Position numbers and translations under genes: made by a program. Positions 55,208-63,578 of a stretch of DNA of 64,000 nt are shown piece after piece; the first letter of the stretch is position 1; the number at the start of each line of letters is the position of its first letter. The stretch is from an uncultured Mucispirillum sp. Its GTDB lineage: Bacteria > Chrysiogenota > Deferribacteres > Deferribacterales > Mucispirillaceae. Under the pieces are notes generated by a model that made no database searches, was not told where the DNA came from, and was given only the letters and a program-made list of their open reading frames with translations. The DNA is taken from positions 62,001-126,000 of the forward strand of contig CALUWI010000008.1 of assembly GCA_944324465.1 (NCBI GenBank). The letters are read 5' to 3'.

Positions 55208-55236
55208 TTGACAAAAAAAGTAGATTATGGTAGTTT
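55208..55236 (+). promoter_or_regulatory. Promoter of the interrupted methyltransferase
   Basis: A perfect TTGACA is 17 bp from TAGTTT, ending 25 bp before the methyltransferase ATG. This supports the gene being, or having been, transcribed on its own and against its neighbours. Confidence 0.6.
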
Positions 55237-55261
55237 AACATTAGATAATGGTGGTGTATTC

Positions 55262-55950
55262 ATGAAAAATTTATGGGAAGAATTGTATAGTAAAAAACAA
55301 GAAGAAGCTATGATGAAATTTCCATTTCCAATAGTTATGGAACTGGCAAGTTTTTATAAAAAAAATATCCTAAAATAAGGCCAGAGGATATTAATATACT
55401 TGAAATAGGGTGTGGCTCTGGTTCTAATATTAAATATTTAGCCAGTTTAGGTTATAATGTTTATGGTATTGATATTTCAGAGACAGCTGTAAAGTATGCG
55501 AAAAATTCTTTTATAAAAGATAATCTTACAGGGCATATAGAAGTTGCTTCTGTAGATAATCTACCATTTAAAGATGAGTTTTTCCATATTGTTATAGAAC
55601 ATGGCGTATTAGTGTGTGTTAATGAAGAAGTATATACAAAAGCTATAAATGAAATGCATAGAGTTTTGAGTTATAAAGGTATGGCTCTACTAACTCCTCA
55701 TTCAGAAATTAGTACTACAAATATTAGACTTCGCACAGATAATAATATAAATAATTGTATTTTTAAAGATACTGAAATATATATAAATAATATTGGTTTA
55801 TATGGTGTTATAAAAATCTTAGATAATAGATTTAATGTGGTATTTTTACGCCGTAACGATAGAATAAATTATACTATATCTAATGATAATCAATCTATTA
55901 CAGAAGAAAGTTTAACTAGTATATATCATATGTTTATTGAAAAAATATAA
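55262..55950 (+). pseudogene. SAM-dependent methyltransferase interrupted at an A8 tract
   Basis: A class I methyltransferase of about 229 codons split between two frames. The first 38 codons (to 55378) end soon after a run of eight A (55358-55365); the next frame carries the SAM site (NILEIGCGSGSN) and a downstream DNLPFKDEFFHIV. Adding one A restores a continuous protein (SFYKK, then YPKIRPED). Only one indel is needed and the rest is intact. It is therefore either phase-off, rescued by slippage on the A run, or a young pseudogene. By family it methylates a small molecule or sugar; the flagellin-modification setting suggests an O-methylation step, comparable to Cj1300. Confidence 0.75.
55358..55365. 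repeat. A8 homopolymer at the methyltransferase frameshift
   Basis: Eight consecutive A residues mark the exact point where the reading frame is lost. Nine (or six) would restore it. Confidence 0.85.
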
Positions 55951-55962
55951 TATAAATAATTT

Positions 55963-56706
55963 TTATTCATATACAAAATTGTATTTTTTATTCATTTCAA
56001 GATATAGTATTTCAATATCATGCTCAAGCTGTGCTTTATTTATTAATTTGCCTGCAAGATATAACTTTTCCCATTTTTTCCAAAACATATTTCCTGTTAA
56101 AGATATTAATTCTAGGTTGTTAGTAAGAGTTTTTACATAGTTATCATGTAAAATATTGCCAACCATTAAGTAAAATAAAGTGTATGGTTCAGTGAGCAGG
56201 GATATTGTTTCTGGATTTTCTTGCCAGTGTTTCAAATATTTTTCTTTTAAATCTTTCACATAGCAAGGTGTTTTTTGTTTAATAATTTCAGCAGTCACAT
56301 CATATACAGAAATGTATTTAATATCTTTTAAATTACCATCAATATCAAATACAGGTAGAAAAGGATATAATTTACAATATAACGAACGAGAAAATTTAAT
56401 ATTACAATTAGCATCGTCATTACAATGTTTATAATAAAGGGTTATTTCTTTATCAAAAAATTTTGCTTTCATTTTAAAAGGTTCAAGCTCTGTTACTTTG
56501 CCATATTCTGATATGTATGCATATTCTTTTGGAAGATAAAATAATGTACCTCCTTTTGGTATAATTCTAAATGGCATATCTTTACTTTCCCAGCGGCAGC
56601 AAAAGCTACTACATGTTTTATAGCATCCTGTTTCAAATATAAATTCAGAATTAAATATTTTTTGCCAGTATATAATTTCTTGTGATAATAGAGTTAAATT
56701 ATTCAT
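55963..56706 (-). CDS. Cys-rich protein, YkgJ-like metal-binding (putative)
   Basis: A 247-residue protein with an N-terminal cysteine cluster (ETGCYKTCSSFCCRW) and later Cys pairs (CNDDANCNIKF, LYCKLYPFLP). This arrangement recalls YkgJ/CxxCxxCC zinc- or iron-chelating proteins. The rest is helical with no other hallmark. The ATG at 56706 overlaps the end of the upstream fusion gene, so the two are coupled; a TTG 4 codons earlier is an alternative start. A role in the flagellin modification locus is guessed from position. Confidence 0.65.
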   Translation of the reverse strand: MNNLTLLSQEIIYWQKIFNSEFIFETGCYKTCSSFCCRWESKDMPFRIIPKGGTLFYLPKEYAYISEYGKVTELEPFKMKAKFFDKEITLYYKHCNDDANCNIKFSRSLYCKLYPFLPVFDIDGNLKDIKYISVYDVTAEIIKQKTPCYVKDLKEKYLKHWQENPETISLLTEPYTLFYLMVGNILHDNYVKTLTNNLELISLTGNMFWKKWEKLYLAGKLINKAQLEHDIEILYLEMNKKYNFVYE

Positions 56707-58792
56707 ATTTATTTCCAATTTTGCATATTAAATTATTATTTTTTAGCTGTTTTATTATTTCAAGAACTTCATTAAAAGGCTTGTTTAATATTTCTGCAAT
56801 ATCTAATATAGAATTATTTCCGTTAAGGTATGCAATAATATTTGTCATATCTCTAGTAAAATCAGCACTGCCTTTTTGGCTTATAGTAGGGTAAAGACCA
56901 TATTTGCCAAGCTGAGGCTCACCAACTGTGCTTATCTTATAATATTCATTATTTTCTAATATATTCACACATTGCTTTATATAATTAAGCCCCCCCCCAA
57001 GTCCAGATAATGTAACAAAATCAAGATTATCATTAGAAGTGTGGTATTCTTTAAATTTACCAAATTTTGTGCGAGATAATGTACATACAGGCAGATTAAC
57101 AAGAGGAGCACAAAACTGCCTTTCGTCACTGCCTCTTTCTAAAAATGAATATTCTTTTGGACTATCTGTAATATGTTTTAATACATGACTTACTATTTTA
57201 TCAGTATAAGTATTGTTGTAAGGAGTATGTACACATGAGTAATCTCCATCATCGCCAATACATGAAAGTACAAATCCTGCTTTTGTATATTTTTGTAAAT
57301 GGTCTATATTTTCTTTTAAATAAATTAATGCACCTATTGTTTCTGGAATAAAAATAATACGGTAAGTATATTTTCTTTCTGGTAGAGAATAAATATATTT
57401 TGCAGTTTCTACTGCTGCAGCAATTCCAGATAAATTGTCATTAGCCATAGAAGGATGGCAAATATATGTTGATATTAATATTTCATCATCTTCATAGCCA
57501 TTTATAATAAGTTCACCATAGGTTATATATCCATTTTCATTGAATGAGCTGTCTATGACCACATGATATTGTTTTTCAGGACTTTTACATAGTTCTTCTC
57601 TCTGTCTGTGAGTAATGCAAAAACCCCAGCGTTTTTTATAATATGATGTTGTGTACGGTATAGCATCAATATCATTTTCAAGAGAATATAAATGTTTGTC
57701 CAGTTCAGAAAAAGGAATAGTAATATCTACTGGTTCAGAATAGCCTAAAATGTGCAGATTATTGTTTTTAAAATCAACTATTTTATTTCCATTTTCATCT
57801 TCAATATATGCATCATTAATATTCCATTCATAAGGAGTATTCCAGTCAAAAGTTTCAGGATTATCTTTAATGGAATATTCTTTTATATTTAATTCGCCTA
57901 AATAGTTTTCTTTTAAATAATTTAATGTATATCTGTTGCCGTTGCCGGATAAACTACGGTTAATAGAGAAAAGGTTTTTTACTATATTATACATATTATT
58001 ATCTTTTCTGATATTATAAGCTGTAATGTTATTAATTTGTATTTGTTTTATAGCATTGTTATATAAAATATCATATTCTATTATAGGTATAGATTTAGCA
58101 ATATTAATATATGATATAGTATAAGAACCAATTTGTTGTTCATAAGCAATACCTTTGTCTAAAAAATCATTATAAAGCTCAGATGCGTCTCCACCTATAT
58201 CTAATTCTAAATGCCTTACAGTCATGGAAGCAGTTCTTTGCAAAATACAACCTTTTTCATCAATATATTTTGATTTAAAATATTTATTATATCTATAAAA
58301 TACACCAAGATAATCTTCAACATGATGACACATTGTGTAATGGTGATTAAAGGGAACATTTATTGCAATATTGGTAGCTTGATTATCTATCAAATATTGA
58401 AATACAGTTCCTTTTCCGAAGGAGTTAGTATTATTCAAATTATACAGTATATCTTTATCTTTTCCCCATACAACAAATGAGTATATTGGATGTTTTGTTC
58501 TAATAAAATCATTTCTTTTCAAGGCAACATTACCAATATATCCAGTTTTTCCGGGTGTTGTACTATAATTAAATGGTAATCCTTTGCAAAATCCCCAATT
58601 ATATACAGGTAAAATCAAAGTACCATTATCACCTATTTTTTCAGTAATTATGTTTAAGAATATATTGCCATCAAAGTTTGAATTATTTTCTATCTCATGA
58701 TATGCAATTAAAGAAACATCAGATGATAAAAATATGATTTCATTTTTTTTTATATTTAACATATTCGCAAGTTGAATATATGAAATATACAT
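56699..58792 (-). CDS. AAC(3)-like acyltransferase fused to DUF2172/DUF4910 aminopeptidase-like protein
   Basis: A 697-residue fusion. Residues 1 to about 250 match aminoglycoside 3-N-acetyltransferases (DNGTLILPVYNWGF, then GKTGYIGNVALKR, a TKHPIYSF stretch). Residues about 265-620 match DUF2172/DUF4910, a zinc aminopeptidase-like fold (GFCITHRQREEL, STYICHPSMANDNLSG, FLERGSDERQFCAP). A winged-helix end follows (SILDIAEILNKPFNEVLEII). An in-frame G9 run lies in TLSGLGGGLNYI. In C. jejuni separate genes for these modules, Cj1295 (with its own G tract) and Cj1296/1297, act in flagellin glycan acylation. A GGGGG ribosome site precedes the ATG. Confidence 0.85.
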   Translation of the reverse strand: MYISYIQLANMLNIKKNEIIFLSSDVSLIAYHEIENNSNFDGNIFLNIITEKIGDNGTLILPVYNWGFCKGLPFNYSTTPGKTGYIGNVALKRNDFIRTKHPIYSFVVWGKDKDILYNLNNTNSFGKGTVFQYLIDNQATNIAINVPFNHHYTMCHHVEDYLGVFYRYNKYFKSKYIDEKGCILQRTASMTVRHLELDIGGDASELYNDFLDKGIAYEQQIGSYTISYINIAKSIPIIEYDILYNNAIKQIQINNITAYNIRKDNNMYNIVKNLFSINRSLSGNGNRYTLNYLKENYLGELNIKEYSIKDNPETFDWNTPYEWNINDAYIEDENGNKIVDFKNNNLHILGYSEPVDITIPFSELDKHLYSLENDIDAIPYTTSYYKKRWGFCITHRQREELCKSPEKQYHVVIDSSFNENGYITYGELIINGYEDDEILISTYICHPSMANDNLSGIAAAVETAKYIYSLPERKYTYRIIFIPETIGALIYLKENIDHLQKYTKAGFVLSCIGDDGDYSCVHTPYNNTYTDKIVSHVLKHITDSPKEYSFLERGSDERQFCAPLVNLPVCTLSRTKFGKFKEYHTSNDNLDFVTLSGLGGGLNYIKQCVNILENNEYYKISTVGEPQLGKYGLYPTISQKGSADFTRDMTNIIAYLNGNNSILDIAEILNKPFNEVLEIIKQLKNNNLICKIGNKYE
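56990..56998. repeat. C9/G9 homopolymer in the AAC(3)-DUF4910 gene
   Basis: Nine C on the plus strand (nine G in the coding strand) encode the three Gly of SGLGGGL. The frame is currently open; any change other than a multiple of three would truncate the C-terminal quarter. Such a run is exceptional in this AT-rich DNA. Confidence 0.95.
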
Positions 58793-58906
58793 TAAATAAT
58801 ACCCCCAAATAATGTGAATAATAGATTTTATAGGCTGTTTTATAAAGTATCATCTGCACAGCAACTACCATTGAACAACTATAAAGTAAAATATAATATA
58901 GTATGA

Positions 58907-59131
58907 TTATTTATCCATTTCATCAAAAATATCTTTTAATGTATGGCACTGATTAAGCATTTCAAAAGTTAGTTTTTTATTACAATAATCATTGAATATA
59001 ACTATTAATGACAGTTTAGACATTGAATCCCATTCATCTAATGATGTTAAAGGCATATTGATATCTAATTCTACATCATCATTAATATTAAATGTTTCTT
59101 TAAAAAGTTGCATTTTTTCGTTATATGTCAT
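58907..59131 (-). CDS. Acyl carrier protein (with KAS III)
   Basis: A 74-residue carrier protein. The phosphopantetheine Ser is in LDEWDSMSKLSLI, within an acidic helical fold; length and pattern match small ACPs. It begins one base after the KAS III gene ends and is its likely partner. It is a second, divergent carrier beside the one at 54868, with different flanking residues, so the two probably carry different acyl groups. Confidence 0.85.
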   Translation of the reverse strand: MTYNEKMQLFKETFNINDDVELDINMPLTSLDEWDSMSKLSLIVIFNDYCNKKLTFEMLNQCHTLKDIFDEMDK

Positions 59132-59132
59132 A

Positions 59133-60077
59133 TTACCACCTCAATATAGTTCCACACCAGGAATATCCTACCCCAAACCCTAAAATTAATATTTTCATTT
59201 TCTCTTTTAATCTATCAGTTTCAACTAAATTATCTAGTGCAATAGGAATAGTTACTCCAGCTGTATTTCCTGTATCTTTTAAATTAATATAAAATTTTTT
59301 ATCTTGAATTTTTAATCTTTTTTTAATATATTCTAGTATTGTTTTGTTTGCTTGATGCAATACGATTAAATCAATTTCATCAAGAGTTACATTATTAATA
59401 TTAAGAATTTCGTGAATAATATTTGGTATACTATTTATAGCAAAATAAAATACATCCATTCCGTCCATATATAAATATTGTTTTTGTCCTATATTATCAT
59501 CTTTATGTTTAATGATGAGTTTATCATATCCTGTACTATCTGTTCCAAAAACAAACTTCATAATATTGTTACATACATCTTTATCTATTAAAAAAGCTGA
59601 AGCAGCATCACCAATGATTGTAGCTGTTCCTCTGTCATCTGTATCTAGATAATTTGATAGAGTTTCTGTATTTACCAATAATATATTAGAAGCTGTACCT
59701 GATTTTATAAGATTATAAGCAGTCATTAAGCCATAAGTAAATCCAGTACACCCAAGATTAATATCAAATGCGCCACAATGACTAAATAAGCCAGTTAATT
59801 GATGTATTTTATAAGCTGTTGCAGGCAATTGATTATCGGGAGTTTCTGTTACACATATTATAAAATCGATAGTGTTTTTATCAATATTATATTTTTCAAT
59901 TAACTTTAAAACAGCTGCTGCACCCATAGTTGCGGATGTTTCCTTAGGTGATGCATAATATCGTGATATTATACCTGTTTGGCTGTAGACGCGTTCTGAA
60001 TCCCAATCTTTATAGATCGATGCAAAATAGTCATTATGAATCTTATTTGATGGAAGATAGATTGAATATTTTATCAT
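59133..60077 (-). CDS. 3-oxoacyl-ACP synthase III (FabH-like)
   Basis: A 314-residue condensing enzyme. The catalytic triad is visible: Cys in AFDINLGCTGF, His in LHQANK and Asn in DTGNTAG. The ICVTETPDNQLPATAYKI segment and the closing LILGFGVGYSW also fit KAS III. It heads an operon with an acyl carrier protein and the AAC(3)-DUF4910 fusion and is not beside fatty-acid genes. A specialised role in making an acyl group for flagellin decoration is likely, as with fabH2 of the Campylobacter locus. Confidence 0.92.
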   Translation of the reverse strand: MIKYSIYLPSNKIHNDYFASIYKDWDSERVYSQTGIISRYYASPKETSATMGAAAVLKLIEKYNIDKNTIDFIICVTETPDNQLPATAYKIHQLTGLFSHCGAFDINLGCTGFTYGLMTAYNLIKSGTASNILLVNTETLSNYLDTDDRGTATIIGDAASAFLIDKDVCNNIMKFVFGTDSTGYDKLIIKHKDDNIGQKQYLYMDGMDVFYFAINSIPNIIHEILNINNVTLDEIDLIVLHQANKTILEYIKKRLKIQDKKFYINLKDTGNTAGVTIPIALDNLVETDRLKEKMKILILGFGVGYSWCGTILRW

Positions 60078-60104
60078 TTCTACTCCAAAATATTCTTTTT
60101 TGTA

Positions 60105-60132
60105 ATACTACCATTATCTTATAAAAAGTCAA
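60105..60132 (-). promoter_or_regulatory. Promoter of the KAS III operon
   Basis: On the minus strand TTGACT and TAGTAT are 16 bp apart, 27 bp upstream of the KAS III ATG, which itself follows TTGGAG. The operon therefore has its own housekeeping-type promoter, distinct from the sigma-28 promoter driving the flagellin in the other direction. Confidence 0.6.
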
Positions 60133-60241
60133 GTTAAATTAGTTTAGTATATATTAATTATTATTTATTACCTAATAATGTTTATTTTTTACTATATATT
60201 ATTAGCAATTATGGACTAAAATTATAAAAAGATAAATTTTC

Positions 60242-60268
60242 TAAACTATTTTTTGACTGTGCCGATAA
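60242..60268 (+). promoter_or_regulatory. Sigma-28 (FliA) promoter of the flagellin gene
   Basis: TAAA, a 15-bp spacer and GCCGATAA match the flagellar sigma factor consensus exactly. Transcription should start near 60275, about 420 nt before the flagellin ATG at 60694. Confidence 0.92.
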
Positions 60269-60274
60269 TACATA

Positions 60275-60693
60275 TAAGAAAACAGCAAAAAAAGAGCAAA
60301 AAGAAAAAATTTAAAAAAATAAAATTTTTTCTAAAGTTTTATAATCTATTTGACGATATAGCTTGTGAGAGGAAGTTACTCTAATAAATAGACCGCTTTT
60401 GACCCACAAAGGCATCAGCAGGTTTAAGAGAAACTGCCTTATAAAAAAAGAAGATACTGAAACAATCAGGTCGGCATGACGAATACTTCATTAATCTTTT
60501 AAATCGTATGTCGACAATCTGGTCAAAAAGACCAAGGAGAAGACATTATGAGAAAAGCGATTTATAAGATTTCTTAAAAATTATCAGAAATCGTAACCGA
60601 CCAAAATGCAAGGACAAATTTTAAATTAAAAAAATTAAAAAGGAATTTCGGGCAAGGAAGCCCCGCAGTAAAGCACTTACACGGAGGTATGTC
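60275..60693 (+). ncRNA. Long structured 5' leader of flagellin mRNA
   Basis: The region between the sigma-28 start and the flagellin ATG is about 420 nt with no protein gene except a 9-codon ORF. Several hairpins can be drawn: GCAG-bulge-TTT with AAACTGC near 60430; TGGTC-AAAAA-GACCA at 60520-60534, directly before a ribosome site; GATTTCT with AGAAATC at 60568-60592, spanning the small ORF stop; and GGGC-GCCC at 60650-60663, near the flagellin ribosome site (GGAGG, 60683-60687). It does not match any riboswitch I know. It probably tunes flagellin mRNA stability or translation. Confidence 0.55.
60548..60577 (+). CDS. Possible 9-codon leader peptide in the flagellin leader
   Basis: An ORF MRKAIYKIS follows AAGGAG by 8 nt and ends inside a hairpin (stem 60568-60574 with 60586-60592). 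A ribosome finishing here would open that hairpin. This layout resembles translated regulatory leaders, but nothing about the sensed signal can be seen. Confidence 0.4.
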   Translation: MRKAIYKIS

Positions 60694-63120
60694 ATGGCTT
60701 TATCAATTTATAACAATGTGACCAGCTTAGGTGCACAGAAATATTTAAACATTGCAAATAATGCACAAACGAAATCATTACAAAGATTATCTTCAGGATT
60801 AAGAATAAATACTGCAGCAGATGATGCTTCAGGACTTGCAATATCAGAAAAATTACGCGGCCAAATCAGTGGTATGAAAAGAGCCAGCATGAATGCTCAA
60901 GATGGTATTTCTTACTTACAAACTGCTGAAGGTGCTATGTCATCTGTTACTTCTATGCTTCAACGTATGCGTGAGCTTGCAGTTCAAGCAGGTAACGGTA
61001 TATATACAACTAACGACAGGGAAATGTTACAGTTAGAAGTTGACCAGTTAAAAGACGAAATCAACCGTATTTCCCAAACATCAGAATTTAACACTAAAAA
61101 ACTGCTTGACGGAAGCGGCACCGCTTTATGGAGCTCCACAGAAAAATATTTAGGTGCAGTAGTTAAAGGTCCAGAAGTTGCAGAAGGTAACTATAAAGTA
61201 GATACATCTGTTCAACCAGGACAGAATAATGTTTATAAATCACAAATTATGCAGGTAAAAGACGGTGTTTTAGTAGCAGAAGTTACTAATACTGACCCAG
61301 ATGCATCAGTAACAAGTGTAAGAGAACCAAATAATATACCTGTTACAAATTCTGCTGGTATGAGCATAACTGTTAAAGGACAGACTGATGATATAGATAA
61401 TGATACAAATGCAACTCATACATTATCAGCTATGCAGACTTACCATGGTGCAGAAGGCAGCCAGTCTAACTGGAGAGTATCATCTGCTACATATACAAAT
61501 GGCGATAATACTATGTCTGGTTACTATGAAGTAGAAATAGTAAGTACAAATAATGGCACAGTATCAGGCGGCTTTACATACCGTTATCGTTATATGGATA
61601 GTAAAACTGGTGAAATGAGTGCATGGACAGAAGCTACAGCAGCAGCTAATGCAACAGCAACAATTACTTTAAACCTTGGTGGAGTTGCTGCAGGTGGTAA
61701 TAGTGCACAAATGACATTAAAACTTCCAGGTGCTGGTTCAACTATTCAACCTGGAGATAAAATAGTATCAGTATTTGATGCAAATTCTACAGCATTTAAT
61801 GGTGCAGCAAGTGGTGCAGGTTCATTACAGATTGATAACGGTCCAGTATTAACATTTTCTGCAACAGGCAGCTTAGTTAAAGCAGATAATGGTGATGAAA
61901 AAATAGATTATAATGAAGTTAAATACCATATGGCTACAATGGACCCAAAAACTGGTGTTGTAGATTATGGCAGCTTAACAGTAGAATTTAGAGAAGGTGA
62001 GCCTGGAGCAACTACTCCAACAGCAGGTGTGCTTAATTCTGGTGTAACTACAGTAAATGTTAGAGATAATGGACCTGCAACAAAAGATACTAAATTATCA
62101 GATTTAACACAGTTTACAAATGCTGATGGTGTAAATATACTTGCAAATACACAAGAACTTACAATTTATAACCAAGGTAAATCTACAACAATTTACTTAG
62201 AACAGGATGATACAATTGAAGATTTTGATAAAAAATTAACAGCTGCTTTAATGGAACTTGGTTTAGGTGCAAATGAAAGCACATCAAGCGGCAGAACAGT
62301 AAATGAAAGCCTTGTAAGATATGTAAGTAAAGAAGGTGTTGAAAACAGCGACTCTTATAAAGCGACAGCAGGTACAAATGAATCAGTTCCAGGAACATTT
62401 GTAATACAAACTGCAGCACTTGGAACAGACAGCGAGCTTGTATTTACTGGCGACCAAAACTTAATGAATGCTTTAGGTTTAGCAACTATTCAGGAAGGTA
62501 TAAACTCAAGCATTGATGTAACAGTTACAGATGCTCACAGTGGTAAATTTGTAGGCAGTGATAATATTAATGATGGTAAAGCAAGAAATATTATTGATGG
62601 TATCGATATAACTATAGAACAAGATGCAGGTGTTGAACCTGTATGGAATGACAGCACAAAAAGATTTGAATTTAGTGCAACAAATGAAGTATCAACAGCT
62701 TATCTGCACGTGGTTGACAACCGCACTGAACTCCAAATAGGTGCGAACCAAGGTCAGACTTTAAATATATCTGTTGGCCAGCTTGACACGACTGGGCTCG
62801 AAATTGATGATGTATATGTTATGGATATGGAACTCTCCCAAAGGTCTATAACAAAAATTGACAAAGCTCTTGAAATTTTAAGTTCTACAAGGGCAACTGT
62901 CGGTGCTCAAATGAACCGTTTAGAGTACACTATCTCTAACTTAGAAACTGCAAGAGAAAACTTAACTGCTGCAGAATCAAGAATAAGAGATTTAGATATA
63001 GCTGAAGAAACAACTAACTTAACTAAAAACCAAATATTAGTTCAATCAGCTACATCAATGGTAGCGCAAGCAAACAAAATACCTCAACAAGCGCTTGCAC
63101 TTCTTCAAACAATCGGTTAA
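60694..63120 (+). CDS. fliC: Flagellin, large form
   Basis: An 808-residue flagellin, much longer than the 270-500 residues common in bacteria. Residues 1-150 are the conserved D0/D1 N-terminus (SLQRLSSGLRINTAADDASG, MLQRMRELAVQAGNG) and residues about 700-808 the C-terminal pair (ATVGAQMNRLEYTISNLET, ending QQALALLQTIG). Between them lie about 550 residues rich in Thr, Ser, Asn and Gly that would form large surface domains and offer many O-glycosylation sites. The adjacent acyl-modification genes may act on it. It follows a sigma-28 promoter, a long leader and a GGAGG ribosome site, and is closed by a strong terminator. Confidence 0.96.
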   Translation: MALSIYNNVTSLGAQKYLNIANNAQTKSLQRLSSGLRINTAADDASGLAISEKLRGQISGMKRASMNAQDGISYLQTAEGAMSSVTSMLQRMRELAVQAGNGIYTTNDREMLQLEVDQLKDEINRISQTSEFNTKKLLDGSGTALWSSTEKYLGAVVKGPEVAEGNYKVDTSVQPGQNNVYKSQIMQVKDGVLVAEVTNTDPDASVTSVREPNNIPVTNSAGMSITVKGQTDDIDNDTNATHTLSAMQTYHGAEGSQSNWRVSSATYTNGDNTMSGYYEVEIVSTNNGTVSGGFTYRYRYMDSKTGEMSAWTEATAAANATATITLNLGGVAAGGNSAQMTLKLPGAGSTIQPGDKIVSVFDANSTAFNGAASGAGSLQIDNGPVLTFSATGSLVKADNGDEKIDYNEVKYHMATMDPKTGVVDYGSLTVEFREGEPGATTPTAGVLNSGVTTVNVRDNGPATKDTKLSDLTQFTNADGVNILANTQELTIYNQGKSTTIYLEQDDTIEDFDKKLTAALMELGLGANESTSSGRTVNESLVRYVSKEGVENSDSYKATAGTNESVPGTFVIQTAALGTDSELVFTGDQNLMNALGLATIQEGINSSIDVTVTDAHSGKFVGSDNINDGKARNIIDGIDITIEQDAGVEPVWNDSTKRFEFSATNEVSTAYLHVVDNRTELQIGANQGQTLNISVGQLDTTGLEIDDVYVMDMELSQRSITKIDKALEILSSTRATVGAQMNRLEYTISNLETARENLTAAESRIRDLDIAEETTNLTKNQILVQSATSMVAQANKIPQQALALLQTIG

Positions 63121-63125
63121 TAACT

Positions 63126-63157
63126 AAAAAGCCTTTTCTTCGGAAAAGGCTTTTTTT
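63126..63157 (+). terminator. Terminator of the flagellin gene
   Basis: An 8-bp GC-containing stem with a TTCG tetraloop (63131-63138 with 63143-63150) is flanked by A5 and T7 runs, a textbook intrinsic terminator. Confidence 0.95.
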
Positions 63158-63184
63158 ACTTATATTAATCATCTGCCATAAAGA

Positions 63185-63210
63185 AACCCCAGTTAATGAT
63201 AACTGGGGTT
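63185..63210 (-). terminator. Terminator of the leftward gene at 63258
   Basis: A 10-bp perfect stem with four G-C pairs (63185-63194 with 63201-63210) has a minus-strand T-rich tail. It faces the flagellin terminator. Confidence 0.75.
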
Positions 63211-63257
63211 ATGTTATTTATGCCATAATTTAGGCTTTGATTCGCATATACACGATT

Positions 63258-63578
63258 TTAGTTTGTGTTTTTCCACATCATTTTAGCAAGCTCAATAATA
63301 TCTTCTGAAGGAAAAGCATCTACTAAATTATCAGCTTTTTCACCATCTAAGTTTTTTATAACATTTTTTAATTCTTTATTTACTTCTTCTACACTTTCAA
63401 GTTTAAATTCACTTGAGCTTTTATTCATTTGAGCAGAAAGAAGTCTTATGTCATAAATATCACTAAAGCTCACTTTTTCAACTTTGTTTCGCTCCACTTT
63501 TTTATCGTTTTGAGACCCGCGGTATGCGGAATCATTTAAGCTTGTATCTATTTTAGATACTTTGTTAATATTATCCAT
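63258..63578 (-). CDS. Small protein between two flagellin genes (possible FlaG-like)
   Basis: A 106-residue, charged protein with no signal peptide. The N-terminal half is polar and Lys-rich (NDKKVERNKVEKVSFSD). The C-terminal half is helical and ends AFPSEDIIELAKMMWKN, which resembles the IPPEEMLKLA end of FlaG. It lies downstream of a flagellin gene in the same direction, the usual place of flaG, but the beta-strand core of FlaG is not obvious. The GGGCGGG ribosome site fits either of two ATG codons (63584 or 63578). Confidence 0.5.
   Translation of the reverse strand: MDNINKVSKIDTSLNDSAYRGSQNDKKVERNKVEKVSFSDIYDIRLLSAQMNKSSSEFKLESVEEVNKELKNVIKNLDGEKADNLVDAFPSEDIIELAKMMWKNTN

Noticed and set aside
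60275-60693. The flagellin leader as a cyclic-di-GMP riboswitch.
   Set aside because: I could not find the conserved GEMM core or its tetraloop-receptor arrangement, so only an unassigned structured leader is claimed.
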